Assembly (NCBI GenBank): GCA_030761205.1
Contig: JAULJL010000048.1
Coordinates: forward strand, 5,261,501-5,325,500
DNA length: 64,000 bases
DNA from: Fremontodendron californicum
Lineage: Eukaryota > Streptophyta > Magnoliopsida > Malvales > Malvaceae
Direction: 5' to 3'
Part shown: positions 9,888 through 20,956 of the stretch, piece by piece
Layout: every line of letters begins with the position of its first letter
Numbering within the stretch: position 1 is the stretch's first letter
The notes under the pieces: model-generated
Seen by the model: the letters and a program-made list of their open reading frames with translations, nothing else
What the model was told of the DNA's origin: nothing
Database searches by the model: none
Translations under genes and position numbers: made by a program

Positions 9888-11206
9888 ATGCATCCTGCTC
9901 CTTTTCCTCAAAGGTTGCAAACAATAAAGAATTTGAATCAAAATGCAGAAATTTATCAACTTTTCAAACAAGTTAAGATTAACATTCCTTTATTGGATGC
10001 AATCAAACAAGTTCCATCTTATGCTAAATTTTTGAAGGACATGTGCACAGTTAAAAGGAAACATAATGTACAAAAGAAAGCATTTCTGACGGAAAGTGTG
10101 AGCTGAATCATTCAGCACCTTACTCCACCAAAATTCAAAGATCCTGGATGTCCAACAATCTCATGCATCATTGGAAACACTAGAATAGAACGTGCATTGC
10201 TTGATCTTGGTGCTAGTGTTAATCTTTTGCCTTTTTCTGTTTATCAACAGTTAGGTTTAGGTGAACTCAAGGAAACACCTGTTACACTTCAACTAGCTGA
10301 TCGTTCTGTAAAAATTCCTCGAGGGATACTTGAAGATGTTTTGGTTCAAATTGATAATTTTTACTTCCCTGTTGATTTTATTGTTTTGGACACACATCCT
10401 GTTTCAAATCCAAATGTTCAAATTCCTGTTATATTAGGTCGTCCATTTCTTGCAACTTCTAATGCTCTGATAAATTGCAGGAATGGTATTTTGAACATTT
10501 CTTTTGGAAATATGACTTTAGAATTAAATGTGTTCAACATTTGCAAGCAACCTGGTGATGATTCAGAAGTACATGAAGTGGATTTCATTGAAGAACTTGT
10601 TCATGAACATCTCACCACTACCACATTCCATGATCCTTTAGAAGCTTATTTAATTGAATGTGAGTTTGATAATGCTTCAGAAATTTCACACACTGATTCT
10701 TTGTTAAATTCTTTTCAGGATAAGCATTGTTGGAAACAAAAGTTTGAGGAACTTCCATCACTCACAAATGTCACTGTACCATCAACTATTGAACCACCCA
10801 AGCTGGATTTAAAACCATTGCCATCCGAGCTAAAATATTCCTTTTTGGGAGAGAATGAAACTTTTCCAGTCATAATTTCTTCACATCTTGATGAACTACA
10901 AGAAGGTAAGTTGTTACAACTTTTGAAAATGCACAAAAATGCATTAGGATGGACCTTAGCTGACATAAAGGGAATAAGCCCATTAATCTGCACACATAAT
11001 ATTTATTTAGAGGAAAATTGTAAACCCTCTAGACAAATGCAACGAAGGCTTAATCCTAATGTGAAAGAAGTAGTGAGAAATGAAGTCATTAAACTTCTAG
11101 ATAATGGAATCATTTATCCTATCTCTGATAGCAAATGGGTAAGTCCTACTCAAGTCGTACCTAAGAAATCTGGAGTTACTGTAGTTAAAATGAAAACAAT
11201 GAATTA
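9888..11206 (+). pseudogene. gag tail, protease and N-terminal RT (fragment B)
   Basis: The frame starts with the MHPAPFPQRLQ segment of late gag. It is stopped by a TGA at 10104 where other copies have TCA, then resumes with the protease active site LLDLGAS near 10200 and the LGRPFLATSNALINC motif. RT starts around 10915. One A is missing from the run near 11189, so the frame runs into TAA at 11205 while the correct frame continues. The consensus donor AAG|GTAAGT lies at 10903-10911, the same position where element A is joined to the integrase spacer. Confidence 0.85.
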
Positions 11207-11236
11207 ATTCCAACTAGGACTGTTACTGGTTGGCGC

Positions 11237-12300
11237 ATGTGCATTGACTACAGGAAACTTAACTCAGTGACGAGGAAAGATCATTTCCCTTTGCCTTTCA
11301 TGGATCAAATCTTAGAAAGAGTTGCAGGGCATGAGTTTTATTGTTTTCTAGATGGATATTCTGGGTATAATCAAATTGCCATTGCACTTGAGGACCAAGA
11401 GAAAACCACTTTTACATGTCCTTTTGGTACTTTTGCATATCGTAGAATGCCATTTGGATTATGTAACGCCCCTGCCACATTTCAAATATGCATGCTTAGT
11501 ATTTTTAGTGACATGATTGAACGTAATCTTGAGATTTTCATGGATGATTTTTCTGTTTCTGGTGATTCATTTGATGATTGCTTAGCCAATTTGAAAATGT
11601 ATTGATTAGGTGTGAAGAAAAAAATCTTGTTCTTAATTGGGAAAAATGTCATTTCATGGTCACTAAAGGTATTGTACTAGGTCACATTGTTTCTGCAAAA
11701 GGGATTGAGGTAGACAAGTCAAAAATTGAATTGATTGCTAATCTACCCACACCAAAGACAGTAAAGGACATTAGGTCATTCTTGGGACATGCAGGTTTTT
11801 ATAGAAGATTCATAAAAGATTTTAGCACGATATCTAAACCTCTATGTAATCTTTTAACGAAAGACACTGCATTTGAATGGACTAAAGATTGTGAAGATTC
11901 TTTTGAAAAACTCAAAAATATGCTCATTACTGCTCCTATTATGAGATCTCCTGATTGGTCTTTACCATTTGAAATAATGTGTGATGCTAGTGACTATGCT
12001 GTTGGTGCTGTGTTAGGACAAAAGAAAGATAATAAACCACATGTAATTTACTATGCAAGTAAAACTTTAAATAGAGCCCAAATGAATTATTCCACTACAG
12101 AAAAGGAATTACTTGCAGTTGTTTTTGCATTGGATAAATTCAGATCTTACCTTGTTGGATCATCAATTGTTGTCTTTAGTGATCATGCAGCTTTAAAATA
12201 TCTTCTCTCTAAGAAGGATGCAAAACCTAGGTTGCTGAGGTGGATCCTTTTGCTGCAAGAATTTGACATCACCATTCGAGATAAAAAATGAGTAGAAAAT
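11237..12300 (+). pseudogene. Reverse transcriptase core and RNase H (fragment B)
   Basis: The RT core shows MCIDYRKLN, LDGYSGYNQI, MPFGLCNAPATF and the catalytic box FMDD. Right after this, a missing G near 11590 shifts the frame (ending at TGA 11603). The second half then runs to a TGA at about 12289 where fragment F has a glycine codon. RNase H features include CDASDYAVGAVL, YASKTLN and FSDHAALKYLL. FQICM replaces the FQRCM of copy H. The frameshift and TGA are both shared with copy H, so they were inherited from a common defective parent. RNase H would remove RNA from the hybrid during cDNA synthesis; not functional here. Confidence 0.88.
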
Positions 12301-13560
12301 GTGGTGGCTGATCATTTATCAAGACTTGTTTGTGATGAATCTTTTGGAACCTCACCAATAAATGATACTTTTCCTGATGAACAACTTCTAATTGTCTCCA
12401 CGACACCTTGGTTTGCTGACATTGCTAATTTTCTTGCTACAGGAAAAATTCCTTCTCAATGGAGCCCCCAAGATAAAAGGAAGTTTCTGAATGAGGTAAA
12501 GAAGTTCTACTCGGATGACCCTTACTTGTTCAAATATTGTCCTGATCAGATTTTTCGAAGATGCATTCCCGACAATGAGGTAAGTAGTGTAATTAAGTTT
12601 TGTCATTCCGAGGCATGTGGTGGTCATTTTTCATCAAAGAAAACTGCTGCAAAAATTTTACAGTGTGGATTTTACTGGCCAACTTTATTCAAAGATGCAT
12701 ATAATTTTTGCAAGTCATGTGAAAGTTGTCAAAAATTAGGTTCCATTTCGAAAAGAAACATGATGCCTTTGAACCCAATTCTTGTAATTGAAATTTTTGA
12801 CTGTTGGGGTATTGATTTCATGGGACCATTTCCACCATCTTTTGGTTTCTTATACATTTTAGTTGCAATAGATTATGTTTCAAAGTGGATAGAGGCAATT
12901 CCATGTCGAAATAATGATCACAAAACAGTGATTAAATTTTTAAAAGAAAATATTTTGAGTCGATTTGGAATTCCTCGATCTATCATAAGTGATGGGGGAA
13001 CACATTTTTGCAACAAGGTTTTTGAAACATTAATCAAGAAATATGCCATTACACACAAAGTTGCAACCCCTTATCACCCGCAGACAAATGGACAGGTAGA
13101 ATTAGCAAATAGGGAGATTAAACAAATTTCGGAAAAGACGGTTAATCCAAATCGCAAAGATTGGTCTCTTAGACTTAACGATGCATTATGGGCCTATCGA
13201 ACAGCTTTTAAAACAGCATTGGGCATGTCTCCTTATAGGCTAGTTTATGGAAAACCTTGTCATTTACCTGTGGAACTTGAGCATAAAGCATATTGGGCCA
13301 TTAAAATGTTCAACTCAAACCTTGATGACGCTTCTAATTTACGGAAATTACAAATAAATGAACTTGAGGAACTCAGAAATGATGCATATGAGAATTCTAA
13401 AATTCATAAAGAAAGAACTAAAGCCTTTCATGACAAGTTAATTTCAAGAAAAACATTTGATGTTGGGCAAAAAGTTCTACTTTATAATTCTAGACTTCAC
13501 ATATTTCCTGGTAAGTTGAGATCAAGATGGACTGGCCCATTTGTGCTTAAGCATGTGTAT
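12301..13560 (+). pseudogene. Integrase, C-terminally truncated (fragment B)
   Basis: This open 420-residue segment holds the HHCC zinc finger (CHSEACGGH then CKSCESC) and the catalytic triad Asp (WGIDFMG), Asp (SDGGTHF), Glu (GQVELANRE). It ends at KHVY followed by TGA, because a minus-strand LTR starts at 13561. The last 47 residues of the family's integrase are missing. The acceptor CTACAG|G of the proposed intron lies at 12437-12443. Confidence 0.85.
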
Positions 13561-15063
13561 TGATGGAGACTCAATTAAGAGTTGTAAACCCAAGTGCAGG
13601 TTATGTTCAAGTAATAAATTCTCGGGTATCCGAGGTCGAACCACAGGGAAGCGTATTAGTAAGTATAAGTTTATAAATATATAAGAAAAAGAAAGTAAAC
13701 AAGATATTAGAGAATCAACAACAAAACAAGATAAACAAGATATTAGAGAACAAAATAAACAAAATAACATAAAAGAAATTAAACAAGATATAAAAAACAA
13801 TAAGAAAAGATGTTGAGGTTAGAGAATCCACTCTTGGTGTTATGCTAAGATTAATATTGTTTTATTACACAATTGAAATTCACACATAAGGGAGGTTCCA
13901 ATCGGAAGGTTTAGCAATTCAGTCCAAATTGTCCAACGTCCATAGCATATGATATTATGTTCATTTGGTGTCCTCAAAACTCATAAAAAGAGTCCAAGCA
14001 TTCCTTATGCCAAGGTATATGTCTACAACAAATCAAGGTTATGAAACCAAGCATTTACTGTGCCATTTTCATTGTCAATAATGAATCAAGATCCCTACTT
14101 TGCAAGTATGATTTTAAACCAAAAGAAAATATTATCTATACTAGTGTTTATAAATGATGATTCATTTTAGCTCATGTTTAAGAGACTAACCTTAGCATTT
14201 ACCAAAAGCTTCACCTCATCACCTCAACAATATGATTAGCAACACATACTAGATATGAATAAAATGAAAAGAAATGTAAGAAGCATAAGTAAATAAAGAA
14301 GAAGAAAACTAGAGAAAGGAAAGAAGAAGAAAACTTAGAGAATTTTATTACAATGGCTAATATCCTCCCAATATACCATCTCCTCATCCAAGGCCCTCTA
14401 TTTATACACATTTTGGAGAGCTAAATGACAAGAGACAAGCTTTATAAATTTCAAAGGTAGGTATAATAGGTGGGTGCATTTTTCTAACAATTTTCGTCAT
14501 ATTGTATGACAATTCTGATCAGCCAGCTTGATGGTTGATTTTGTCAATGTTGGATGCTTGATCAAATCAAATGGTCTTCTAGAAAAATATTCCCCTATTA
14601 GTTTGTGATCCATAGCCGTTGGAATCAGATCATTTTATTATGTGGATCAGAAGATATGGTCAAAATACCAAAACTGGTCAGAACAAACGGCATTGCACAT
14701 CAGCCAACTTGATACCACATTTCGCTAGGGAAAACGACTCCGTTTCAAGAAGTGTAAAGCATGAAAAAGATAGATATGCCTCTTAACTTTGCACTATAAA
14801 AATTTCAGCCTTAATGCTTCAGTGAAACTCCAGATATAGCTGATATGGAAAAAGGTGTCGGAACTGGAACTGAACTGGATTTGCTCTTAATTCTTGATTT
14901 AACCTAGTAATCTGAAATCACTCAAAGAAACTCGTGAAAACCACCAAATTACATAAAATTATAAAAGATCATAAACACAATTAGACTAAGCAATAATAAC
15001 TCGTATTTGACACAAAACAATAATAAAACATAACTAAAAACTATATAATTATACGAGTTATCA
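13561..15063 (-). repeat. LTR B (3' LTR of a minus-strand element)
   Basis: This 1503-bp LTR on the minus strand is followed on its right by CACCCCCACACTT, the complement of the polypurine tract AAGTGTGGGGGTG, so it is a 3' LTR. The TATA box is at 14399-14406. Its left edge lies directly in integrase of fragment B, the same join as LTR D at 21728. Confidence 0.92.
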
Positions 15064-16231
15064 CACCCCCACACTTAGATTGTTGCTAGTCCCTAGCAAC
15101 GACTCAATCCTAGAAAAAAAAAAAACAGGAAAACAAGTTAAAGGGATCTCAAACAAACAAGCAAGATCAAGCGTAAGAATTGGCAAGGCATCTAATTAAG
15201 TATAATTGGCATATTAAGTTCGAGTAAAGGGTCAATGAGATTAAAATTGAAGGCATTACCGTACGATTGAGGAACTTCCTTCTTGGCGAGACTTTAGCTA
15301 GCCATGGAGGACTAGGCAAACTATAGCTTCATAAGTACACATGCTAAGATCCTTGTCACCGCAGTTCACAAGTGAACTTGACAAATCTGATCGGTACAGA
15401 GATGAATCTGAGGCTTATGGACAAGTGAGGGGTGGAATGTTCAAACATAATCTGAGGTTTATCACAAGTTAGGCTCAAGAAATATAATAATAATGTGATC
15501 AATCCTCTCAAAATATTTCCATTCTCACTCATCCTTAGTCCTATGTTCAACATTAATATTTTGAAAAGAAAACAAAAAGCAAGAAAAGACTCGATCCAAA
15601 GAAAATAGAAAAGTAAAAACCTCTCTATAATGAAGAACCTCGAATCTTGAATTCTGATTTTTTTTAAGCACAAGTGATTTTCTTTTGATTTGTGCCCTCA
15701 TTGGGACATCTTTTATGCACAATCACATATATTCATAATCATCATTCTTGTTTTTTTTTTCTTCAGAAATCACATTGGATTCCATACTTTCTTTTTCTTT
15801 CTTTTCATTCAATTGATCAAACAAGACAGATTTACATCAGCTCTTTTTTTCAGCTTCTTTTTCTCAACTCATCACAACATTGTTTTGGCATCAATAAGTT
15901 TGAAGTTCACGACTCTAAAAACAGTCACTCATTCTAACTACCCTCTTTTGCATTATTCCCAATTTTTTTTTTAGATTTCAAAAGATAACAAAATAAACAA
16001 GAAGGAAACACACAATCCCAAACCCAATGATCACAAATATTATCATAAAAGTATAAAGAGGGAATGGGGGTCGGAATCGTATCCGTTCACTTTGGCATAA
16101 TTTCTGGAGTTCATATCTAGGGATCCAACCCGAAGGTTTACAACCTATGGGCTCCTAATGTAAGGGGGCAAAGATAAGGGGCTTTCTGGATAGTGACTTT
16201 GTTCTAAGATCAGATCATGTATAGATGCAAG
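15064..16231 (-). other. 3' untranslated region next to LTR B
   Basis: This noncoding minus-strand sequence is shared with 23231-24400 and with the 3' regions of G and H. It includes the polypurine tract (15064-15078), a pyrimidine-rich region and long T runs. Short open frames here are not conserved as proteins. It breaks off at 16231 after GATGCAAG, where LTR C begins; copy D continues past this point. Confidence 0.75.
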
Positions 16232-18128
16232 TGATAACTCGTATAATTATATAGTTTTTAGTTATGTTTTATTATTGTTTTGTGTCAAATACGAGTTATT
16301 ATTGTTTAGTCTAATTGTGTTTATGATCTTTTATATTTTTATGTAATTTGGTGTTTTTCACAAGTTTCTTTGAGTGATTTCAGATTACTAGAATTAAGGG
16401 AAAATCCAGTTTAGTTCCAGTTCCGACACCTTTTGCCATATCAGCTATATCTCGAGTTTCACTGAAGCAATAAGGCTGAAATTTTAACCGTGCAAAGTTA
16501 AGAGGCATATCTATCTTTTTCATGTTTTACACTTCTTGAAACGGAGTCGTTTTCCCTAGCGAAATCGACCATCAAGTTGGCTGATGTGCAATGACGTCTG
16601 TGCTGACCTGTTTTCGTATTTTGCCCATATCTTCTTCTCCACATCAGCAAATGAGCTGATTCCAACGGCTATGAATCAATAACTCATAGGGGAACATTTT
16701 TCTAGAAGACCATGTGATCAGATCAGGCCTCCAAGATTGACAAAATCGACCATCAAGTTGGCTGATCAAAATGGTCATACAATATGACGAAAATTGTTAG
16801 AAAAATGCACCCACCTATTATACCTACCTTTGAAATTTGTAAAGCTTGTCTCTTGTCATTTAGCCCTCCAAAATGTGTATAAATAGAGGGCCTTGGATGA
16901 TTGTAGAGAATCATATTGTACATAGGTAGGATATTAGCCATTTTAATAAAATTCTCTAAGTTTTCTTCTTCTTTCTTTTCTCTAGTTTTCTTTCTTTTCT
17001 CTAGTTTTCTTTTTCTTTAGAAAGAGCAAGAGGTTGGATAATTAATATTCTTCTTCTTCTTCTTTCTTTATTTTATTTTCTTCTTAGATTCTATTTAATT
17101 TTATGTTTATGATGCCTATGCTAGGCTAAACTTCTATTTGGTTAAGGGTGATTTCAAAGCCCTAGACATGTTTTGTGATTGATTTTCAGATTCTATCTAT
17201 CATTAATTTTCTATCAAAGTTGCTTATGTTCTTCTACAAGAATTGTTCATGATGTTGTCTTGATTTATTTAGGTGTACAACTAGATAGATCTTGATAATT
17301 ATCTATTGCTAGTTTAGGAGTCTTGATCCGTGTAATTGTCTTGATTTCCTTTTCATAAGTGGCAATTTGTGATTAATGATTATGGTCAAGTTTTCAATAA
17401 TTGCAAAGTGGAACATAACCTAAGTTGAACAATCCGAGCTTATGTGTTTGTTGCTTAGATCAACCTATCTTTCTCATCATAAAGCTGCCATTAAATTGAA
17501 TTTAGAGAGCTTATTCTAGGTTGTTTAATGGTTAGAGATTAAATAGAGAGCTTGTTCTATTTAACGACAAACTAAGGAAAGATTGGGATAACAGAGCTTG
17601 TTGTTATCTACGGTTGTTAACTTTGATAGTTGGTTGATATTGATAGATCTGAAATTGATTCTTAATGATGTCTAGTGGTGGAGAATGAAACCTTAACCAT
17701 ATTTTTCATATTTGATTCTTCTTACTTACTTGTTTTCTTACTTTTAGTTTGCTTATTTTTTATATTTATTTTTATTGGCTGGTTATACCGTCTAATTTGT
17801 ATATTAACTTTGTTTTATTTTTATTGGCTGGTTATACTGCCTAATTTAGTATATATATTTTTATTGGCTGGTTATACCGCCTAATTTAGTATATATATTT
17901 TTATTGGCTGGTTATACCGCCTTGCATCTTATTCTTATTATTTACTTTAGTTTAAATCTGGCTTCAAAAACCCCTTTTCTTTTATTGTTTTCTTTGAACG
18001 TAAGTTATAAACTAATAACTCATAGATTAAAACCCAATCCCTGAGGACTCGACCCTTGCTAATCATTATACTTACAATTGATCTTTTTAGTGCAAGGTTA
18101 AATAAGATACACTCTTTTGGGTGCATCA
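16232..18128 (+). repeat. LTR C, chimeric 1.9-kb LTR
   Basis: The first about 800 bases (U3 with TATAAATA at 16878-16885 and the start of the transcribed part) are close to the other Athila LTRs in the window. From about 17020 the sequence is unrelated to them. It ends GTGCATCA just before a standard primer-binding site. The distal part carries four copies of the TATTGGCTGGTTATACCGCC motif. Confidence 0.88.
17772..17920 (+). repeat. Tandem repeat of the GGCTGGTTATACCGCC motif
   Basis: There are four copies, at about 17773, 17821, 17861 and 17901. The last three are spaced 40 bp apart. Here the repeat lies inside the LTR, upstream of the primer-binding site. In A, E and H the same unit lies downstream of it, in the leader. 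Confidence 0.88.
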
Positions 18129-18134
18129 AATTTT

Positions 18135-18152
18135 TGGCGCCGTTGCCGGGGA
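18135..18152 (+). promoter_or_regulatory. Primer-binding site, element C
   Basis: TGGCGCCGTTGCCGGGGA, six bases after the LTR end CATCA. Identical to the sites of E and H. Confidence 0.9.
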
Positions 18153-18265
18153 TTGCTTTCTTTAGTTTATTTGTTACTTGGTTTATTCTTATTTTCAGTT
18201 CTAATTAGTTTTATTTTCTTGTACATACAAGTTTTTCTTTTCAAATTTAAAAAAAAAAAAAAACA

Positions 18266-19204
18266 ATGGAATTGAGCAATCTAACACTTGAAGAGTTGGT
18301 GGCATACATGAACATGGAGAATCAACAAGCCAATCTCACCTCCCCAGTTCAACAATTGGCCATGGGAGGATGTCAAGGCCATCAAGTGTTCCAAGACCAA
18401 CAGTATGATCATTACTCAAACACTTACCATGAGGGATGGTGGGATCATACGAATTATGGCTACTCGAAAAATTACCAAGAAGTAGATCCTTATGCCAATT
18501 ACACTCATCCATCTAGCTTCAATCAATCATGGTCTCAAGAACCAGATCTTTTTCAACCACCACATATGACTCAAAACTCAGGTACTTCTTTAGAAGATCT
18601 TGTCTATTCTCTTGTTACTGATTCTTTGCAATTTCAACAGGAAACAAGGGCAAGCATCCAGAGTTTGGAAAAGCAAATGAGCCAATTGGCTAGTAGTATG
18701 GTGGGATGGGTAGCACAAAGATCTGAAGAACTCCCAGCCCAAACGATGGTTAACCCAAAGGAGAATGCTACTATTGTGACCTTGAAGAATGAGGAACAAT
18801 ATGAGGATGAAACAAAATTAGAGATGGATTCTATTCTTGAGGATAATGAAGCCAAAGATCCAAATAAGAGTATTTCGGCACCTGAGGTAACGTTTAAGGT
18901 TTCACTTTTTACTAATGTTTCTTCTCCACCTTTTCCTAGTAGATTTGCAAAGTTCAAGGAGGAAGAACATGAACAACACATGCCGGAAACCTTAAACAAC
19001 TTGTTTGTGGAGGTCATTCAACAAGTATCAAAATATGCTCCATTCCTCGATGACATATGCACCACAAAGGATGATGGAATAATACTTGTAATGGAGAATG
19101 CATCCACTGTTGTGCAAAGAAAGCTTCCTCTCAAACGCATAAATTTGGGAAATTTCATGTATGAGCCTGACAAGCCTAAAATGCCAAGAAGGGGTGTTGG
19201 TTAG
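18266..19204 (+). CDS. Short gag-like protein of a non-autonomous Athila-type family
   Basis: This is an intact 312-residue frame. The ATG at 18266 follows an A-rich leader 114 bases after the primer-binding site. The N-terminal half is rich in Gln, Tyr, His and Asn (repeated YxNxY-like segments). Residues about 110-160 form a likely coiled coil (TDSLQFQQETRASIQSLEKQ). The region around 225-265 (FPSRFAKFKEEE, then VSKYAPFLDDICT) resembles the late-gag segment FPQRLQ...VPSYAKFLKDMCT of the autonomous copies. There is no zinc knuckle and no protease active site. It is best read as a gag remnant kept by a non-autonomous family; function unknown. Confidence 0.65.
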   Translation: MELSNLTLEELVAYMNMENQQANLTSPVQQLAMGGCQGHQVFQDQQYDHYSNTYHEGWWDHTNYGYSKNYQEVDPYANYTHPSSFNQSWSQEPDLFQPPHMTQNSGTSLEDLVYSLVTDSLQFQQETRASIQSLEKQMSQLASSMVGWVAQRSEELPAQTMVNPKENATIVTLKNEEQYEDETKLEMDSILEDNEAKDPNKSISAPEVTFKVSLFTNVSSPPFPSRFAKFKEEEHEQHMPETLNNLFVEVIQQVSKYAPFLDDICTTKDDGIILVMENASTVVQRKLPLKRINLGNFMYEPDKPKMPRRGVG

Positions 19205-19708
19205 GTTCAAAACACTAAATCAAGTGCTAATTGGGGGAGGCAGCCTAATTAGTGAAAGCATTGCCAAACTGCCATCCTCAGATTTGCTCTCTTTTTCTTT
19301 ATCTTTTTCTTATGTTTCTTTGCTAATTGTGTTTAGTGTTTCTAAGTTCATTTAGGCTGCATAAGTTTATTTTGTTTATTAGTTCTTTTCACTTACACAT
19401 GATTCTTTCATTTGGGATTAATAGCATTACATTAATGACAATGTAAGAATTATGTGTGGGGGGAAGAATTTAGGATTTTATTTAGAGTGTTTTGTTTTTG
19501 AGTCTTTTTATGTTGTTTTTCTTTCTGATCCTTGTTTTGAAAATAACTAGATGTAAATATAATTTTTTAACCCCGGTTAAACGGCGGATAACGGTACTCC
19601 GTGATTATTTAAATCGATTCCATCAGCTACCCACAAAACTGATATTGTATATAAATTTCTCTTCCAATTTCTCTTTCAATTTTTTTTTTTTCATTTTTTT
19701 TTCTCAGG
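19205..19708 (+). other. 3' region of the gag-only family fused to the Athila pol tail
   Basis: 19205-19500 is noncoding and resembles 33450-33610 in element E, including an inverted repeat near 19430 and a GTGTGGGGGG purine run near 19455. At about 19500-19515 it passes, over a shared GTTGTTTTTCTTTCTGATCC, into the final codons of Athila integrase and the ORF2 leader with a TATA-like sequence and a pyrimidine tract. Confidence 0.7.
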
Positions 19709-20245
19709 ATGGATGATATTCTCACAAGATTGCAGAAACGATTTCCTCCCTTTCCTCGAAATATTTTACTGAAGCTTTACCAAGTTCGATTTGAAAGATT
19801 AAGAATGCTTATGCACAAAGGGATTCCTGGAGACATACGTTGGATAATTGAAGCCAAGGTACGTGAAGATGAATATCTTCCTGTTTTGCATTTCCCAGGT
19901 ACAGGTAGAAGCACTTTTGCAAAGAAGCGACGAGCAAAGCGCATGAGTTCAAATTGCCACAAATGTGCACGATGGACGTGTAACGGTAAATGTCGTTCTA
20001 TTGGGATTCCGTCCTCTAATCGAGATGATAAAATTGAATTCATTAAGGATGGACTGAGTAAGGAGAATTTGGGTAATATCCAACTTTCTCTTGAGACGCA
20101 TCCTAGTGGAGACGTACAAAGAGAAATTCTTGATTTATGGCCGCAATTCCAAAGGGAATGGCAACATCTTGGGAATCTGATGTTAAAAGACCCTGTTTGC
20201 CAGCTTGTAAGAAAACTGGATGTGAAGCATATCCTCGACTCATAG
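19709..20245 (+). CDS. ORF2: Cys-rich basic protein, betaflexivirus NABP-like (element C copy)
   Basis: Intact 178-residue frame, the same protein as at 619-1155. The ATG follows TTTCTCAG|G. The GRSTFAKKRRAKR stretch and all four cysteines (83, 86, 91, 95) are kept. Differences from the consensus copies are few (Gly for Glu at 41, Phe for Leu at 62, Val for Gly at 172). Its preservation in a chimera that has lost pol suggests either recent origin or a retained role. The family assignment is inferred from the motif pattern only. Confidence 0.65.
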   Translation: MDDILTRLQKRFPPFPRNILLKLYQVRFERLRMLMHKGIPGDIRWIIEAKVREDEYLPVLHFPGTGRSTFAKKRRAKRMSSNCHKCARWTCNGKCRSIGIPSSNRDDKIEFIKDGLSKENLGNIQLSLETHPSGDVQREILDLWPQFQREWQHLGNLMLKDPVCQLVRKLDVKHILDS

Positions 20246-20515
20246 AAGGCGTTTAAGCCGTTTCTGGACGTAAAACCAGAGGAAGATGCCAAATACACTT
20301 TCGGCGACATTATTACTCTTGACTTTTACGGTTGATTTTTCTTCTCTTTTTGATTTTCTTCCTGAAATCACGCAAAAATCTTTTGTTAGGTTAACATTTT
20401 CTTCTGACAGGTCAAATACACTTTCGGCGACATTATTACTCTTATCTGATTCACTACTCAGTCCTCTATATATTACACCATGTACTCATTCTCTTTCAGG
20501 CACTCGAAAAAAAAA
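20246..20515 (+). other. Rearranged ORF2-LOG spacer, element C
   Basis: The spacer has lost the part after the sequence GAGGAAGATG and instead contains a direct duplication: CAAATACACTTTCGGCGAC occurs near 20290 and again near 20415. The TATA-like CTATATATTA and the CTTTCAG pyrimidine tract before LOG are still present. Confidence 0.7.
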
Positions 20516-20956
20516 ATGGAAAGTACTTCGTCCCAGCGCATTGAAAAAATTTGTGTCTTTGGAGGTGCTTATCCAGGGAAAAATAACATATTCGCTGATG
20601 AAGCCATAAGAGTTGGAGTAATACTTGCCCAACAAAAGATCCAGTTGATTTATGGAGGCGGTAGTACGGGTTTAATGGGAGCAGTCGCTACAGCAGCACA
20701 CGCGGGAGGAAGTCCAGTTCTAGGAATCGTGCCAAAACTATTCACAAGTTTTTGTGGACCTACCTTGGGTAAGGAAATACAAGTCTGGAGTATCCCTGAA
20801 GGATAACAATCATGTACCATTCTGCCGATGCATTCATTGCTTTACCAGGAGGTCTGGGTACATTGGAAGAAATAGCTTGCGTGGCTTCTTGGTCATCTTT
20901 GGTCACAAAAAAGAAACCCATTGGTTTGCTTAATATTAATGGTTATTTTAGTAATT
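20516..20956 (+). pseudogene. LOG-like gene, element C copy, frameshifted and truncated
   Basis: The frame starts at the usual ATG with intact GGAYPGK and YGGGSTGLMG motifs. A C is missing near 20800, so translation ends at TAA soon after WSIPE. The nucleotide homology to LOG continues through PGGLGTLEE to about residue 147, then switches to integrase sequence over a shared GTAATT (20951-20956). No active enzyme is expected, because the active-site half is out of frame. Confidence 0.88.

Larger units (their letters stand above)
9884..13560 (+). mobile_element. Fragment B: internal Athila-type sequence from late gag to integrase
   Basis: This plus-strand piece of the Athila-LOG family has no LTR of its own. 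It starts in the last part of gag at a 10-bp overlap with Ogre sequence and stops inside integrase, exactly where a minus-strand LTR begins. It retains the RT-RNase H segment that elements A and E lack. Confidence 0.88.
16232..20956 (+). mobile_element. Element C: chimeric element with a gag-only family 5' end and ORF2-LOG cargo
   Basis: The order is LTR C, primer-binding site, a short gag-like gene, a 3' untranslated part of that family, then the last codons of Athila pol, ORF2 and a truncated LOG, which is joined to an integrase fragment at 20951. There is no protease, RT or intact integrase, so it is non-autonomous. No 3' LTR of its own can be assigned. Confidence 0.8.

Noticed and set aside
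15690..15974. Phe-rich frames in the 3' untranslated regions (also 23859-24158, 41859-42288, 52221-52520)
   Set aside because: They come from T and A runs whose length differs between copies, which shifts the frames; no conserved start or motif.
19709..20245. ORF2 as an env-like protein
   Set aside because: It is in the env position but has no signal peptide or membrane segment; the basic and Cys-rich centre points to nucleic-acid binding.
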